A stretch of DNA of 54,295 nucleotides from Dehalococcoidia bacterium. GTDB taxonomy: Bacteria > Chloroflexota > Dehalococcoidia > UBA2979. The stretch covers positions 1-54,295 of the forward strand of contig JADLFF010000035.1 in assembly GCA_020845735.1 (NCBI GenBank), read 5' to 3'. The position numbers and the translations under genes are program-made. Of this stretch, positions 7,778-14,766 are shown piece after piece; the first letter of the stretch is position 1; every line of letters starts with the position of its first letter. Under the pieces are notes generated by a model, which did no database searches, was not told the origin of the DNA, and was given only the letters and a program-made list of their open reading frames with translations.

Positions 7778-8421
7778 TGCCTCGCCGTGGACTGGCCAGG
7801 GGAGGCGACCGCTCGGTCCTCGGTGGTGCCGGTGTTCCTCCAGCTGGCCACGAGGAAGCGGACCACCGGTGGGCCGAAGGTGACCAGCACGGCCGCGGCC
7901 ACGATCATCCAGTAGCCCAGCGCGACCATGGTTTCGCTCTCGAAATTCACGACCTTCGTGCCTCCCAGCACCCGCGGTGTGAAGTCGTCGATGCGGTACG
8001 GGGCATCGCTATTGCGCTCGTGTCCAGAATGGTACAGCCACCACTGGAGGTCGATCAGGAAGCCGACGACGAACCCCCACAGGCTGAGGCTCACGATCGC
8101 GCGCATCCACCAGGCGCGCGCGTAGAAGCCCGCGAGGACGACCAGCACCACGAGGCCACCCAGCAGGTACGGGAACAGCCCGAGCTCCGGGATGCTGTCG
8201 GTGTGCACCGGCTCGACGCCCACGTAGTGGTTGACCGTGTTCACTTCCTGGATGTCGCCCTCCAGGCGCGTGCCGTAGGCGGTCAGCGTCAGGCCTCGAG
8301 GGTACTGGGGGGCGTGCAGCTCCATCGTCCAGAGCGGAAGCCACGCCGAGGTGACCAGGGCCACGGCTGCCAGCAGCGAGCACGCGAGCCACAGCCGATC
8401 GGTCTGGGGGTGGAGATGCAT
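7774..8421 (-). CDS. Four-helix membrane protein of the nos operon, function unknown
   Basis: 215 residues with hydrophobic segments at about 9-30, 81-101, 108-128 and 168-190, separated by a soluble loop (residues about 31-80, with DIQEVNTVNHYVGVEPVHTDS) and a second loop containing HSGHERN. Both loops contain His residues. The start overlaps the nosL stop by 1 nt (TAATG) and the stop overlaps nosD by 4 nt, so it is firmly within the operon. Clade II nos clusters often carry a polytopic membrane protein called NosB of unknown function; this could be its counterpart, but I cannot confirm homology. A role in copper supply or electron transfer is inference. Confidence 0.8.
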   Translation of the reverse strand: MHLHPQTDRLWLACSLLAAVALVTSAWLPLWTMELHAPQYPRGLTLTAYGTRLEGDIQEVNTVNHYVGVEPVHTDSIPELGLFPYLLGGLVVLVVLAGFYARAWWMRAIVSLSLWGFVVGFLIDLQWWLYHSGHERNSDAPYRIDDFTPRVLGGTKVVNFESETMVALGYWMIVAAAVLVTFGPPVVRFLVASWRNTGTTEDRAVASPGQSTARQ

Positions 8422-8891
8422 TAGCTGCGCCTCTCGAGGTGTTCGAGGAGCTCCGACCAGGTGTAGACGCTCCGCGATGAGCCTGCGACGTCGTTCACGG
8501 TGGATGCGTCGGCAGCCGCCAGCACACCGTACGCCATCGGCGTCTTCACGGTGGGCGAGACCGCGAACGTGGCCTCGGTCGCGCTCAGCCACTGCTCGCT
8601 CGTGTAGTCGTGCACGTAGAAGTCGATGGTTCCGGCGGGGTGGTCACGTCGCATTGCGTTCACCATGCATCCAATGTCGTCGAAGTGGCGCTCCCCGTCG
8701 GCAGCACGCCACGCCGAGGCGAATCGTGGGTCGTCGATGCTCATCCCGCAGAAGGAGCACGACTCCTGACCGTAGCGAATCGTCGGCAGCGCCCCCACCT
8801 CGGCATCCGGCAACACCCGAAGTCCTGTTGCCACACCGGCGGCCAGCACCGCCGCACTGCCGAGACCGATGAGGAACTGCCGACGATTCAT
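8421..8891 (-). CDS. nosL: NosL-family copper chaperone
   Basis: 156 residues. It starts MNRRQFLIGLGSAAVLAAG, a twin-arginine-like signal or membrane anchor instead of the lipobox typical of many NosL proteins. The NosL copper motif CSFCGM is at about residues 45-50 and is followed by DDPRFASAWR and the DIGCM segment. NosL binds Cu(I) and delivers it for CuZ assembly, together with NosDFY. The gene lies between nosZ and the membrane protein and is separated from nosZ by a strong hairpin. Confidence 0.92.
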   Translation of the reverse strand: MNRRQFLIGLGSAAVLAAGVATGLRVLPDAEVGALPTIRYGQESCSFCGMSIDDPRFASAWRAADGERHFDDIGCMVNAMRRDHPAGTIDFYVHDYTSEQWLSATEATFAVSPTVKTPMAYGVLAAADASTVNDVAGSSRSVYTWSELLEHLERRS

Positions 8892-8903
8892 GCTGGATCC
8901 CTT

Positions 8904-8937
8904 GCCCGCCGGGAGCCGGAGGGAGCTCCCGGCGGGC
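8904..8937 (-). terminator. 13-bp hairpin between nosZ and nosL
   Basis: GCCCGCCGGGAGC (8904-8916) and its exact complement (8925-8937) enclose an 8-nt loop. On the transcribed minus strand it comes 29 nt after the nosZ stop and is not followed by a T-run. It may be a partial terminator or a block to 3' decay that keeps nosZ mRNA more abundant than that of its maturation genes. Confidence 0.55.
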
Positions 8938-8965
8938 GCGGATACCGACCTTCGGAGGATGACGC

Positions 8966-11005
8966 CTACGTGGTCACCATGAGCCAGCCCTGCATCTCGA
9001 GGTGGAGCGCAGAGCAGAACTCGGTGCAGTAGAGCGCGAACGCACCTGCCTCGTTGGCCGTGAAGTCCACCGTGACCACCTCGCCCGGGTCGAGGCTGCA
9101 GTTGATGTTGTAGCGCGGGATCGCGAACCCGTGCGTGGCATCAGGCGTGGTCTCGGTGTTGGTCAGGTGCATGATGACACGGTCACCCTTCTTGGCCACC
9201 ACCGTGTCGGGCTTGAAGTTGCTGCGCTTCACCGTCCCCCACACCTCGACGGTGTCCCCGCGCCGCTCCACGCGCTCCTTGCCGAGCTCAGTGGCGTGCG
9301 GGTCCTTCTCCATCGTGAGGGCGTTGGTGCCGGGCGGGTACACCTCCCACGCCTTCAGCCGGTCGGCGCGGATGGCCTGCACGTAGTGCGGCTCGGCCCA
9401 GCCGATCGGCGTGTCGGACAGGAGGCTCATCTTCTCGCCGGTCAGGTCGACGAGCTGGAAGTTCTGCGGCTTCAGCGTGCCGACGGTGGCGAAGCGGTCG
9501 ATGGACCACTTGTTGAGCGCGACCAGGTACTTGCCCTGCGGCTTCGTGGTGTCGCCCTCCATCGCCACCAGGTGGCCGATGTTGTACTGCACCGGGATCT
9601 TGTCGACGAGCTTGAACGCCTGGTCGCCCTTGAAGTACGGGTCGCCGAGGCTCCACTTGGCCACCGCGCTCTCCACGAACAGGCTCGTGTAGCCGTGGCC
9701 CTTGTCGTCGTACTGCGTGTGGAGGGGGCCGGCGCCCACCTCGACCTGGCCCGCGACGATCGCGTCGAACTTGAGAATCGGCACGCCGTACGGGTCGTTC
9801 CGCTCGAAGGTCTTGGCGTTGATCGCCGCCTGGATCTTGTCGAAGCCGTACACCGTGACGTGCGGGTCCAGCTTGCCGCTGACGGTGAGGTACTGGCCGT
9901 TCGGCGCCACGTCGACGCCGTGCGGGCTGCGAGGCTCCGGCGCGAGGAAGAGCACGCCCTCGGAGGCCGCCACGTCGAGGGGGATGACGTTCATGCCGTT
10001 CTGCACCCTGGTGCGTCCGGCCGCGACCAGCTGCTCGGCCTTCTTCCAGTTGATGATGTGCATGAAGTCGTAGTCACCCTTGGAGGCGCCCACCTCGATG
10101 GGTGGCTTGCCGTCCTGGTTCCCACCAGTGGCCATCTCCGAGTTGTACGAGTTGATGAACACCCAGCCGTGGCTGACGAGCTTGCCCGAGTCGGCAAGGT
10201 CCTGCGTGTACGGGGGAAGCTCGACCTGGAAGCTCCGGTTGAGGTCGAAGCGACCGTTCTGCGGGTTGATCGCGAGGAACGTCGAGTAGCCTCGGAACGC
10301 GTCGCCGAAGCGGTCCAGCGCGCCCTCCGCCTTCGAGGGGTCCACGAGCGTGGGCGTCATCGTGGAGATGTGCACGTACTCGGAGTCCTGCGTGACGAAG
10401 CAGCCACCGTGTGACGAGTCGAGGTTCGGGACATCGAAGATCTGCTTCGTCTTGAAGTCGCGCAGATCAACCATCCCGATGCGGCCGTTGGCGCGGTCGT
10501 TGATGTAGACCCAGCGGCCGTCGTACTCGCCCTTGGTCTCGCTGAGGGCGGGGTGGTGCGTGTCGCCCCAGAGGATGCTGCCGCGGCCGGCGCCCTGCGT
10601 CGTGCCTTCCTTGACCAGTGGGTCGGAGGCGTCCGACCCGTAGCCGTAGCCCTGCCACGACTCGGGCGTGAACACCCCGATGGTCTTGTACAGCTTCAAC
10701 GAGGGGACACCCATGACGTGGAGCTGTCCGGAGTGGCCGCCCGAGGAGAAGATGTAGAACTCGTCGGCGCTCACGTTCCCCGGCGGCACGAACGTCTTGA
10801 GCGCGCGCGTCACGTCCTCGGGAGCCAGCTTGCGCTGATCGGCAACCTGCGAGGCCTGGCCGGAGAGCCCGGCGCCCTGGCCGGCGCTGGTGCTCGCGCC
10901 TTCCTCGCCACCGCCGCCGACCGTCTTGCCGATCACCCCGCCCACGGCGAGGCCCGCGGCACCGACCGCCGCATTCTGAATTAACTCTCGTCTTGTCAAT
11001 GGCAT
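8966..11005 (-). CDS. nosZ: Nitrous oxide reductase
   Basis: Reduces N2O to N2 outside the cytoplasmic membrane, the last step of denitrification. 679 residues. The N-terminus (TRRELIQNAAVGAAGLAVGG) resembles a Tat signal. All seven expected CuZ histidines can be picked out in the beta-propeller: DTHH (150-151), DSSHGG (199), SPHGVDV, GPLHTQ, NIGHLV and AEPHYV. The C-terminal cupredoxin domain carries the CuA site CTEFCSALHLEM (660-671) and an upstream His in THGFAIP. Hence it looks catalytically complete. The operon has nosL, nosD, nosF and nosY but no nosR or nosX, as in clade II clusters, where a Sec signal would be usual. Confidence 0.97.
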   Translation of the reverse strand: MPLTRRELIQNAAVGAAGLAVGGVIGKTVGGGGEEGASTSAGQGAGLSGQASQVADQRKLAPEDVTRALKTFVPPGNVSADEFYIFSSGGHSGQLHVMGVPSLKLYKTIGVFTPESWQGYGYGSDASDPLVKEGTTQGAGRGSILWGDTHHPALSETKGEYDGRWVYINDRANGRIGMVDLRDFKTKQIFDVPNLDSSHGGCFVTQDSEYVHISTMTPTLVDPSKAEGALDRFGDAFRGYSTFLAINPQNGRFDLNRSFQVELPPYTQDLADSGKLVSHGWVFINSYNSEMATGGNQDGKPPIEVGASKGDYDFMHIINWKKAEQLVAAGRTRVQNGMNVIPLDVAASEGVLFLAPEPRSPHGVDVAPNGQYLTVSGKLDPHVTVYGFDKIQAAINAKTFERNDPYGVPILKFDAIVAGQVEVGAGPLHTQYDDKGHGYTSLFVESAVAKWSLGDPYFKGDQAFKLVDKIPVQYNIGHLVAMEGDTTKPQGKYLVALNKWSIDRFATVGTLKPQNFQLVDLTGEKMSLLSDTPIGWAEPHYVQAIRADRLKAWEVYPPGTNALTMEKDPHATELGKERVERRGDTVEVWGTVKRSNFKPDTVVAKKGDRVIMHLTNTETTPDATHGFAIPRYNINCSLDPGEVVTVDFTANEAGAFALYCTEFCSALHLEMQGWLMVTT

Positions 11006-11074
11006 CGTGGGAGCCTCTCTCAGTGCGCCGCTACAGCGGCGTTTGCGCCTGACCTGACCCGTCGATCAACCGAC

Positions 11075-11536
11075 TCACTCGACGGTGATCGTTCCTGCCA
11101 TGTCTGGCAGGTGGTATGCGCAGATGAACTTCACGGTCCCCTTCTTGGTGAACGTGGCGGTGAACTTGCTGTCTTCACCGGGATTCACTGCGGCCGCACT
11201 CGCGAAGTCTTTGCCCTCGGTAGCCGAGCTCTGGATCATCAGGTTGTGGATGGCGATGCCCTCGTTCTTCGCGATGAACGAGATGGTGTCGCCGGCCTTG
11301 ACCTTGATGTCCTTCGGCTCGAACACGTTGTCCTTCATCGCGACGCTGATCTCGACCGTCTTTCCGGTCGCCGGTGCGCCGCCCGGTGCCTTCGCGCCCG
11401 CCGAGGTCTTCGCGCCGCCACTCGCCGCGGTCGCCGAACCGCTCTCGGCGGCACCTCCTGAACACGCCAGGAGACTGGTCGCGAGCGCCACCACACCGAC
11501 CAATCCGATCACCTTCATCGGCCTGCTTCTGAGCAT
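11075..11536 (-). CDS. Cupredoxin-like copper lipoprotein, probable electron donor to NosZ
   Basis: 153 residues. A hydrophobic signal ends in a lipobox (ATSLLAC), so Cys25 should carry the lipid anchor. An Ala/Gly/Ser-rich linker follows, then a blue-copper fold (EISVAMKDNVFEPKDIKVKAGDTISF) with type-1 ligands His in AIHN and CAYHLPDM (Cys, His, Met). It is the first gene of the nos operon, 69 nt before nosZ; in systems without NosR such proteins may feed electrons to CuA (inference). ATG 11536 is preferred because AAGGAG lies 9 nt upstream; a GTG at 11557 would add 7 residues. Confidence 0.87.
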   Translation of the reverse strand: MLRSRPMKVIGLVGVVALATSLLACSGGAAESGSATAASGGAKTSAGAKAPGGAPATGKTVEISVAMKDNVFEPKDIKVKAGDTISFIAKNEGIAIHNLMIQSSATEGKDFASAAAVNPGEDSKFTATFTKKGTVKFICAYHLPDMAGTITVE

Positions 11537-11574
11537 CGGGTTCGTCTCCTTGGTCACTCGTTGCCTCTGTCCTC

Positions 11575-11602
11575 ATCATCCGTTGCTGGCTCGCAACGTC
11601 AA
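11575..11602 (-). promoter_or_regulatory. Probable promoter of the nos operon
   Basis: On the minus strand TTGACG (11602-11597; five of six bases of TTGACA) and GATGAT (11580-11575; four of six) are separated by 16 bp. Transcription would start about 30 nt before the cupredoxin start codon, leaving room for its AAGGAG ribosome site. No experimental evidence. Confidence 0.5.
11581..11598. promoter_or_regulatory. Palindromic operator candidate between -35 and -10 of nos
   Basis: CGTTGC-N6-GCAACG is a perfect inverted repeat filling the spacer between the proposed -35 and -10. A dimeric repressor bound here would block RNA polymerase. The divergently encoded Rrf2-family protein is the obvious candidate. 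Confidence 0.5.
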
Positions 11603-11613
11603 CCCGGTACATC

Positions 11614-11655
11614 AAGGTTGAGGACCAAGGTCACCGAAGGTCACGACCAAGTCAC
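11614..11655. repeat. Helically phased AAGGTCAC direct repeats upstream of nos
   Basis: AAGGTCAC occurs at 11627-11634 and 11637-11644, with weaker copies AAGGTTGA (11614-11621) and CAAGTCAC (11648-11655). Steps are about 10-13 bp, so most copies face one side of the helix. They lie just upstream of the proposed nos -35, an activator-like position, and also upstream of the Rrf2 gene. Confidence 0.5.
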
Positions 11656-11791
11656 TCCGCGCCCCGACGAGCGCAGTCGCACTGTTATCACGTCGAGATG
11701 TCGATGCTTCGACACGCCTCGACGCACCCGCGGGCCCCTCGGGTGTCCGCCGAACGCCGTCAGCTGAGAGCGATGCAGCGAGGTCGACGAG

Positions 11792-12232
11792 ATGCAGATC
11801 GTGCTCGGACGGAGGGGCGAGTATGCGGTGCGCGCCGTGCTCGACCTGGCGAGACACCGTGACCTGGGTCGGCGCAAGGCCCGGGAGATCTCGGAGGCGA
11901 TGGCGATTCCGCCTCAGTACCTCTCGCACATCATGGGACCGCTGGTGAAGCGGCGCCTCGTCTCCTCGGTGGCGGGGCGCGACGGTGGGTACCGCCTCGA
12001 GGTGGCGCCGTCCGCGGTCTCACTCCTCGAGGTGGTCGAGGCGGCAGAGGGAGCCATCGAGTCGTCGCATTGCACGTTGCGCGGGGTGCCCTGCGACTGG
12101 AGCGCCCCGTGTCAGTTGCACGGCGCGTGGGTCGAGGCCAGCGTGGCCTTCTCGGACCACCTGCGTCGAGTCACGTTCGACAGCCTCATCGCGGGCGATC
12201 GCGTGGCGCCGGTACCCGAGGTGGTGCGCTGA
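11792..12232 (+). CDS. Rrf2-family Fe-S transcription regulator (NsrR/IscR type)
   Basis: 146 residues. The N-terminal winged helix reads EYAVRAVLDLARH...AREISEAMAIPPQYLSHIMGPLVKRRLVSSVAGRDGGYRL, typical of Rrf2 proteins. Three cysteines (about 94, 101, 107: C-x6-C-x5-C) match the Fe-S cluster loop of NsrR, IscR and RirA, although their exact spacing differs. It is divergent from the nos operon across 255 nt, which carries a palindrome and phased repeats. A role in repressing nos until NO or low oxygen destroys or changes the cluster is plausible but inferred from position. Confidence 0.85.
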   Translation: MQIVLGRRGEYAVRAVLDLARHRDLGRRKAREISEAMAIPPQYLSHIMGPLVKRRLVSSVAGRDGGYRLEVAPSAVSLLEVVEAAEGAIESSHCTLRGVPCDWSAPCQLHGAWVEASVAFSDHLRRVTFDSLIAGDRVAPVPEVVR

Positions 12233-12258
12233 CTCGGGACCGGAGGACTGCTGAGAAC

Positions 12259-13113
12259 TCAGTGCGGCGGCTTCGAGGCCTGGTCGATCGCCAGCTTCGC
12301 GACCTTCACCGCGATCGAGCCGCCGGGGATGAGCAGCCCCGCCGTGTCGGCTCCGATGTCGAAGATGTTGTCCCTCGTCAGCACGCGGGAGATCGAGGAC
12401 GAGAGTGACCGGCCGACCGTGACCTGTCCCGTGATCGCGTCCACCTCGACGACCCCGCGCCTGTCACGAGGCTTCCAGTAGAACTCGAAGGCGCGTACCG
12501 GCCGGTAGTAGAGGTCGATGTGGTCGACGAGCATCCGCTCCTCGTCCACCGAGTCCGCCTGCACTGCCTTCATGATCCCGGTGAGGAGCGTCCGCACCAC
12601 GAACGATGAGCGCTGATCGGGCGGCACGACGATGGCATCGTTCCCGTGGAGGTCATTCGGGTCCGCGATCTCGTCGCGGGGTCCGGTGACCACGAGCGCC
12701 GCGTCGGGAACCGCATCGCCGGTCGTCGCGCTGAGGAACAGCTCGTTCGCGATCTCCTCTACGCAATGTTCGATGAGGCTGAGCGCGAACTGGCGACCGC
12801 GCGGCCCGTCGGTGACGAGTGCGCTCGATCCACCGATGCGCACCTCCTGGACCTCCGACGCGGAGGCGGGCACCGTGTACTCCCGCCGACGGTCGTAGAC
12901 GTAACGGGCGCGACCGGCGACGTGCCAGAACGGCTCGAGGCGGCGCTCCGAGCCCAGGAGCTGGACATCCTCGGGCCTGGGCCGCTGTAGCAGGCTCCCA
13001 ATCCCCGAGGAAATCGCGTTCATCCGTCGGTCCATCGCCCGCTGCTGCAGCTCGTCGGCCGCGAGCCGCTCCTGGAGCAGGAACAGCCGCTGTTCCGCGA
13101 TCTCGACTTCCAT
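12259..13113 (-). CDS. Conserved-looking protein of unknown function
   Basis: 284 residues, not recognised. The N-terminus (EVEIAEQRLFLLQERLAADELQQRAMDRRMNAI) is helical and could form a coiled coil. The middle is mixed alpha/beta with FWHVAGRARYVYDRRREYTVP and EFYWKPRDRRGVVEVDAITG. The C-terminal 45 residues contain a hydrophobic glycine-rich stretch (FDIGADTAGLLIPGGSIAVKVAKLAID). There is no signal peptide. The start at 13113 is chosen because GGAGG lies nearby and the upstream extension is Arg/Pro/Ala-rich and overlaps the opposing dus gene. It is convergent with the Rrf2 gene (26 nt between stops) and divergent from dus. Function cannot be inferred. Confidence 0.65.
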   Translation of the reverse strand: MEVEIAEQRLFLLQERLAADELQQRAMDRRMNAISSGIGSLLQRPRPEDVQLLGSERRLEPFWHVAGRARYVYDRRREYTVPASASEVQEVRIGGSSALVTDGPRGRQFALSLIEHCVEEIANELFLSATTGDAVPDAALVVTGPRDEIADPNDLHGNDAIVVPPDQRSSFVVRTLLTGIMKAVQADSVDEERMLVDHIDLYYRPVRAFEFYWKPRDRRGVVEVDAITGQVTVGRSLSSSISRVLTRDNIFDIGADTAGLLIPGGSIAVKVAKLAIDQASKPPH

Positions 13114-13227
13114 CGGAGGCCTCCGCTCCGCCCCTCCCGAGGCTGGCCGAATCATCGCACAGGGGGCGCGCGCCGCGCGGGTCCGTGGCCGCGTGGCTGC
13201 GTGGCTGCGGCACGCCGGCACAGCCCC

Positions 13228-13233
13228 GATACT
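13228..13233 (+). promoter_or_regulatory. Possible leaderless -10 element before dus
   Basis: GATACT lies exactly 6 nt before the chosen ATG of dus, and no ribosome site is present. This suggests a leaderless transcript. Confidence 0.3.
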
Positions 13234-13239
13234 GGGCGC

Positions 13240-14214
13240 ATGCTCTCGATGCGGGACCTCATCGAAGCCGCGCCCGTGCGGCTCGCGCCGATGGCCAGCC
13301 ACACGAACGCGCCCTTCCGCCAGGTCGCGAGGGAGTGCGGCGCGGGGTTCTCGACGAACGAGGAGATCGACGCCGAGGCCCTCCTCCATGACAGCGCGCG
13401 CACGGCGCGGATGACGGCCACGTTCGAGGGCGAAGGCCCCCTGGCGATGCAGCTCCTCGGCAGTTCAGCGGCGACGCTCGTGCCGGCCGCCATCCGCCTG
13501 GTGGAGGCGGGCGCGGCGATCATCGACATCAACATGGGCTGTCCGGCGACGAAGGCAGTGCGCAAGGGCAAGGGCGCCGCCCTGATGCGGGACGTTCCGA
13601 GGACGGCCGCGATCCTCACGGCGCTGCGGCGGGCTCTCGATGGCTCCGGCGTGCCCCTCACGATCAAGATCCGCGGCGGCTGGGACGATGCCTGCCTCAA
13701 CGCCATCGAGGTTGCGCGCATGGCCGAGGAGGTCGGTGTGGACGCGATCACCGTGCATCCCCGCACGCGCTCGCAGCAGTACGCAGGACGCGCGCCGTGG
13801 GACGTGATCGCGGACGTCGTGCGGGACGTGCGGATCCCCGTGACGGGAAACGGCGACGTCACATCCCTCGAGGAGGCGCGGCTGATGATGGCGCAGACCG
13901 GCTGCGCGGGCGTCATGATCGGCCGAGGTGCCCTCGGGAGGCCGTGGGTGTTCGACGCTTCCTACCCGGCGCAGGCGGTGGATGCGGCTCGCCAGTACGA
14001 GGCACGCGTGATCGCGCGCCACCTCGCGCTCATCGAGGGGTCGCTCCCCCCGCGGGAGGCGCTGGCGCACACGAAGCGGCATCTCTCGCTCTACGCGGCG
14101 GGGCGTGCGGACGCCTCGATGGTGCGCAACCAGATCTTCCGTGCCGACTCCATCGAGGAGGCCCGTGCTGTCTTCGAGGGCGCGCGCGCACTCGAGGGGG
14201 TCGCGAGCCGCTAG
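13240..14214 (+). CDS. tRNA-dihydrouridine synthase (DusB-like)
   Basis: FMN enzyme that reduces uridines in the tRNA D loop to dihydrouridine. 324 residues forming a TIM barrel plus a helical tail. Visible family motifs: VRLAPMASHTNAPFRQVARECGAGFSTNEEI (barrel start, FMN contacts), the catalytic cysteine in INMGCPATKAVRKGKGAALM, IKIRGGWDD, ITVHPRTRSQQYAG, VTGNGDV and the phosphate-binding GVMIGRGALGRPWVF. The start is the ATG of MLSMRDL, with a second ATG three codons later. Its stop shares a CTAG with the stop of the convergent SUI1 gene. Confidence 0.92.
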   Translation: MLSMRDLIEAAPVRLAPMASHTNAPFRQVARECGAGFSTNEEIDAEALLHDSARTARMTATFEGEGPLAMQLLGSSAATLVPAAIRLVEAGAAIIDINMGCPATKAVRKGKGAALMRDVPRTAAILTALRRALDGSGVPLTIKIRGGWDDACLNAIEVARMAEEVGVDAITVHPRTRSQQYAGRAPWDVIADVVRDVRIPVTGNGDVTSLEEARLMMAQTGCAGVMIGRGALGRPWVFDASYPAQAVDAARQYEARVIARHLALIEGSLPPREALAHTKRHLSLYAAGRADASMVRNQIFRADSIEEARAVFEGARALEGVASR

Positions 14215-14564
14215 CCCCCGGCCAGCCTCGGGCGGTGGCCCAGCGCCTCGAGGCGTGCGCGCACCCGCTCTCGATGGTCGCCCTGGATCTCGAGGGTGCG
14301 CCCGTCGCGGGCGCCACCCGCACCGCAGAGCTGCTTGAGCACCTTCAACAGCGCGTCGAGGTCCGCGTCGCTGCCGGGGAGCCCGGTGATCAGCGTGACC
14401 GTCTTGCCGCCTCGACCCTGCTTGCTCCGCTGGATGCGCACCACGCCGTCGTCGGGTGGGGCGCCTCGCGGGGGGCTCGCGGGCGGGCGCTTCGTCGCCG
14501 GTCGCGGCTGGACGACGCGCCCCGTATCCGAGGAGTAGACGAGCCTCGTGTTGCCGTCCGGCAT
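14211..14564 (-). CDS. yciH: SUI1/eIF1-like translation factor (YciH family)
   Basis: 117 residues. A flexible N-terminus rich in Pro, Ser and Arg precedes an eIF1-type alpha/beta domain (VVRIQRSKQGRGGKTVTLITGLPG, LKVLKQLCGAGGARDGRTLEIQGDHRERVRARLEALGH). YciH proteins bind the small ribosomal subunit and influence initiation fidelity. ATG 14564 is chosen because AGGAGG lies 6 nt upstream. The TAG stop overlaps the TAG of dus on the other strand. Confidence 0.9.
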   Translation of the reverse strand: MPDGNTRLVYSSDTGRVVQPRPATKRPPASPPRGAPPDDGVVRIQRSKQGRGGKTVTLITGLPGSDADLDALLKVLKQLCGAGGARDGRTLEIQGDHRERVRARLEALGHRPRLAGG

Positions 14565-14638
14565 CGAGCGCCTCCTGACCGCGCCCAGTGTACGGTGCCC
14601 GCGCGGCCGCCCCGGCAGCGGTTGCCCGCCGTCGGCGA

Positions 14639-14644
14639 TATACT
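14639..14644 (+). promoter_or_regulatory. -10-like element upstream of tRNA-Gly(UCC)
   Basis: TATACT, the same hexamer as before tRNA-Gly(GCC), lies 35 nt upstream of the tRNA 5' end. A 5' leader of about 25-30 nt would have to be removed by RNase P. Confidence 0.35.
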
Positions 14645-14679
14645 CGCGCACACACGAGGGCTACAGCTCACGGTTCTCG

Positions 14680-14755
14680 GCGGGGGTAGCTCAGCTGGCA
14701 GAGCGGCTGCCTTCCAAGCAGCAGGTCGCGGGTTCGAGACCCGTCCCCCGCTCCA
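14680..14755 (+). tRNA. tRNA-Gly (anticodon UCC)
   Basis: Acceptor GCGGGGG pairs with CCCCCGC, D stem GCTC/GAGC, anticodon stem GCTGC/GCAGC with loop CTTCCAA (anticodon TCC, decoding GGA), T loop TTCGAGA. Discriminator T is at 14752 and CCA at 14753-14755. The 3' end faces the remnant of a tyrosine recombinase 11 nt away, the usual arrangement at a tRNA attachment site. Confidence 0.97.
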
Positions 14756-14766
14756 GATTTCCAGAT

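Noticed and set aside
4588-12232. nosR or nosX in the nos cluster
   Set aside because: No flavin-transferase or multi-helix ferredoxin protein occurs in or next to the operon; the four-helix protein at 7774-8421 has no Fe-S cysteines and no FMN-binding domain.
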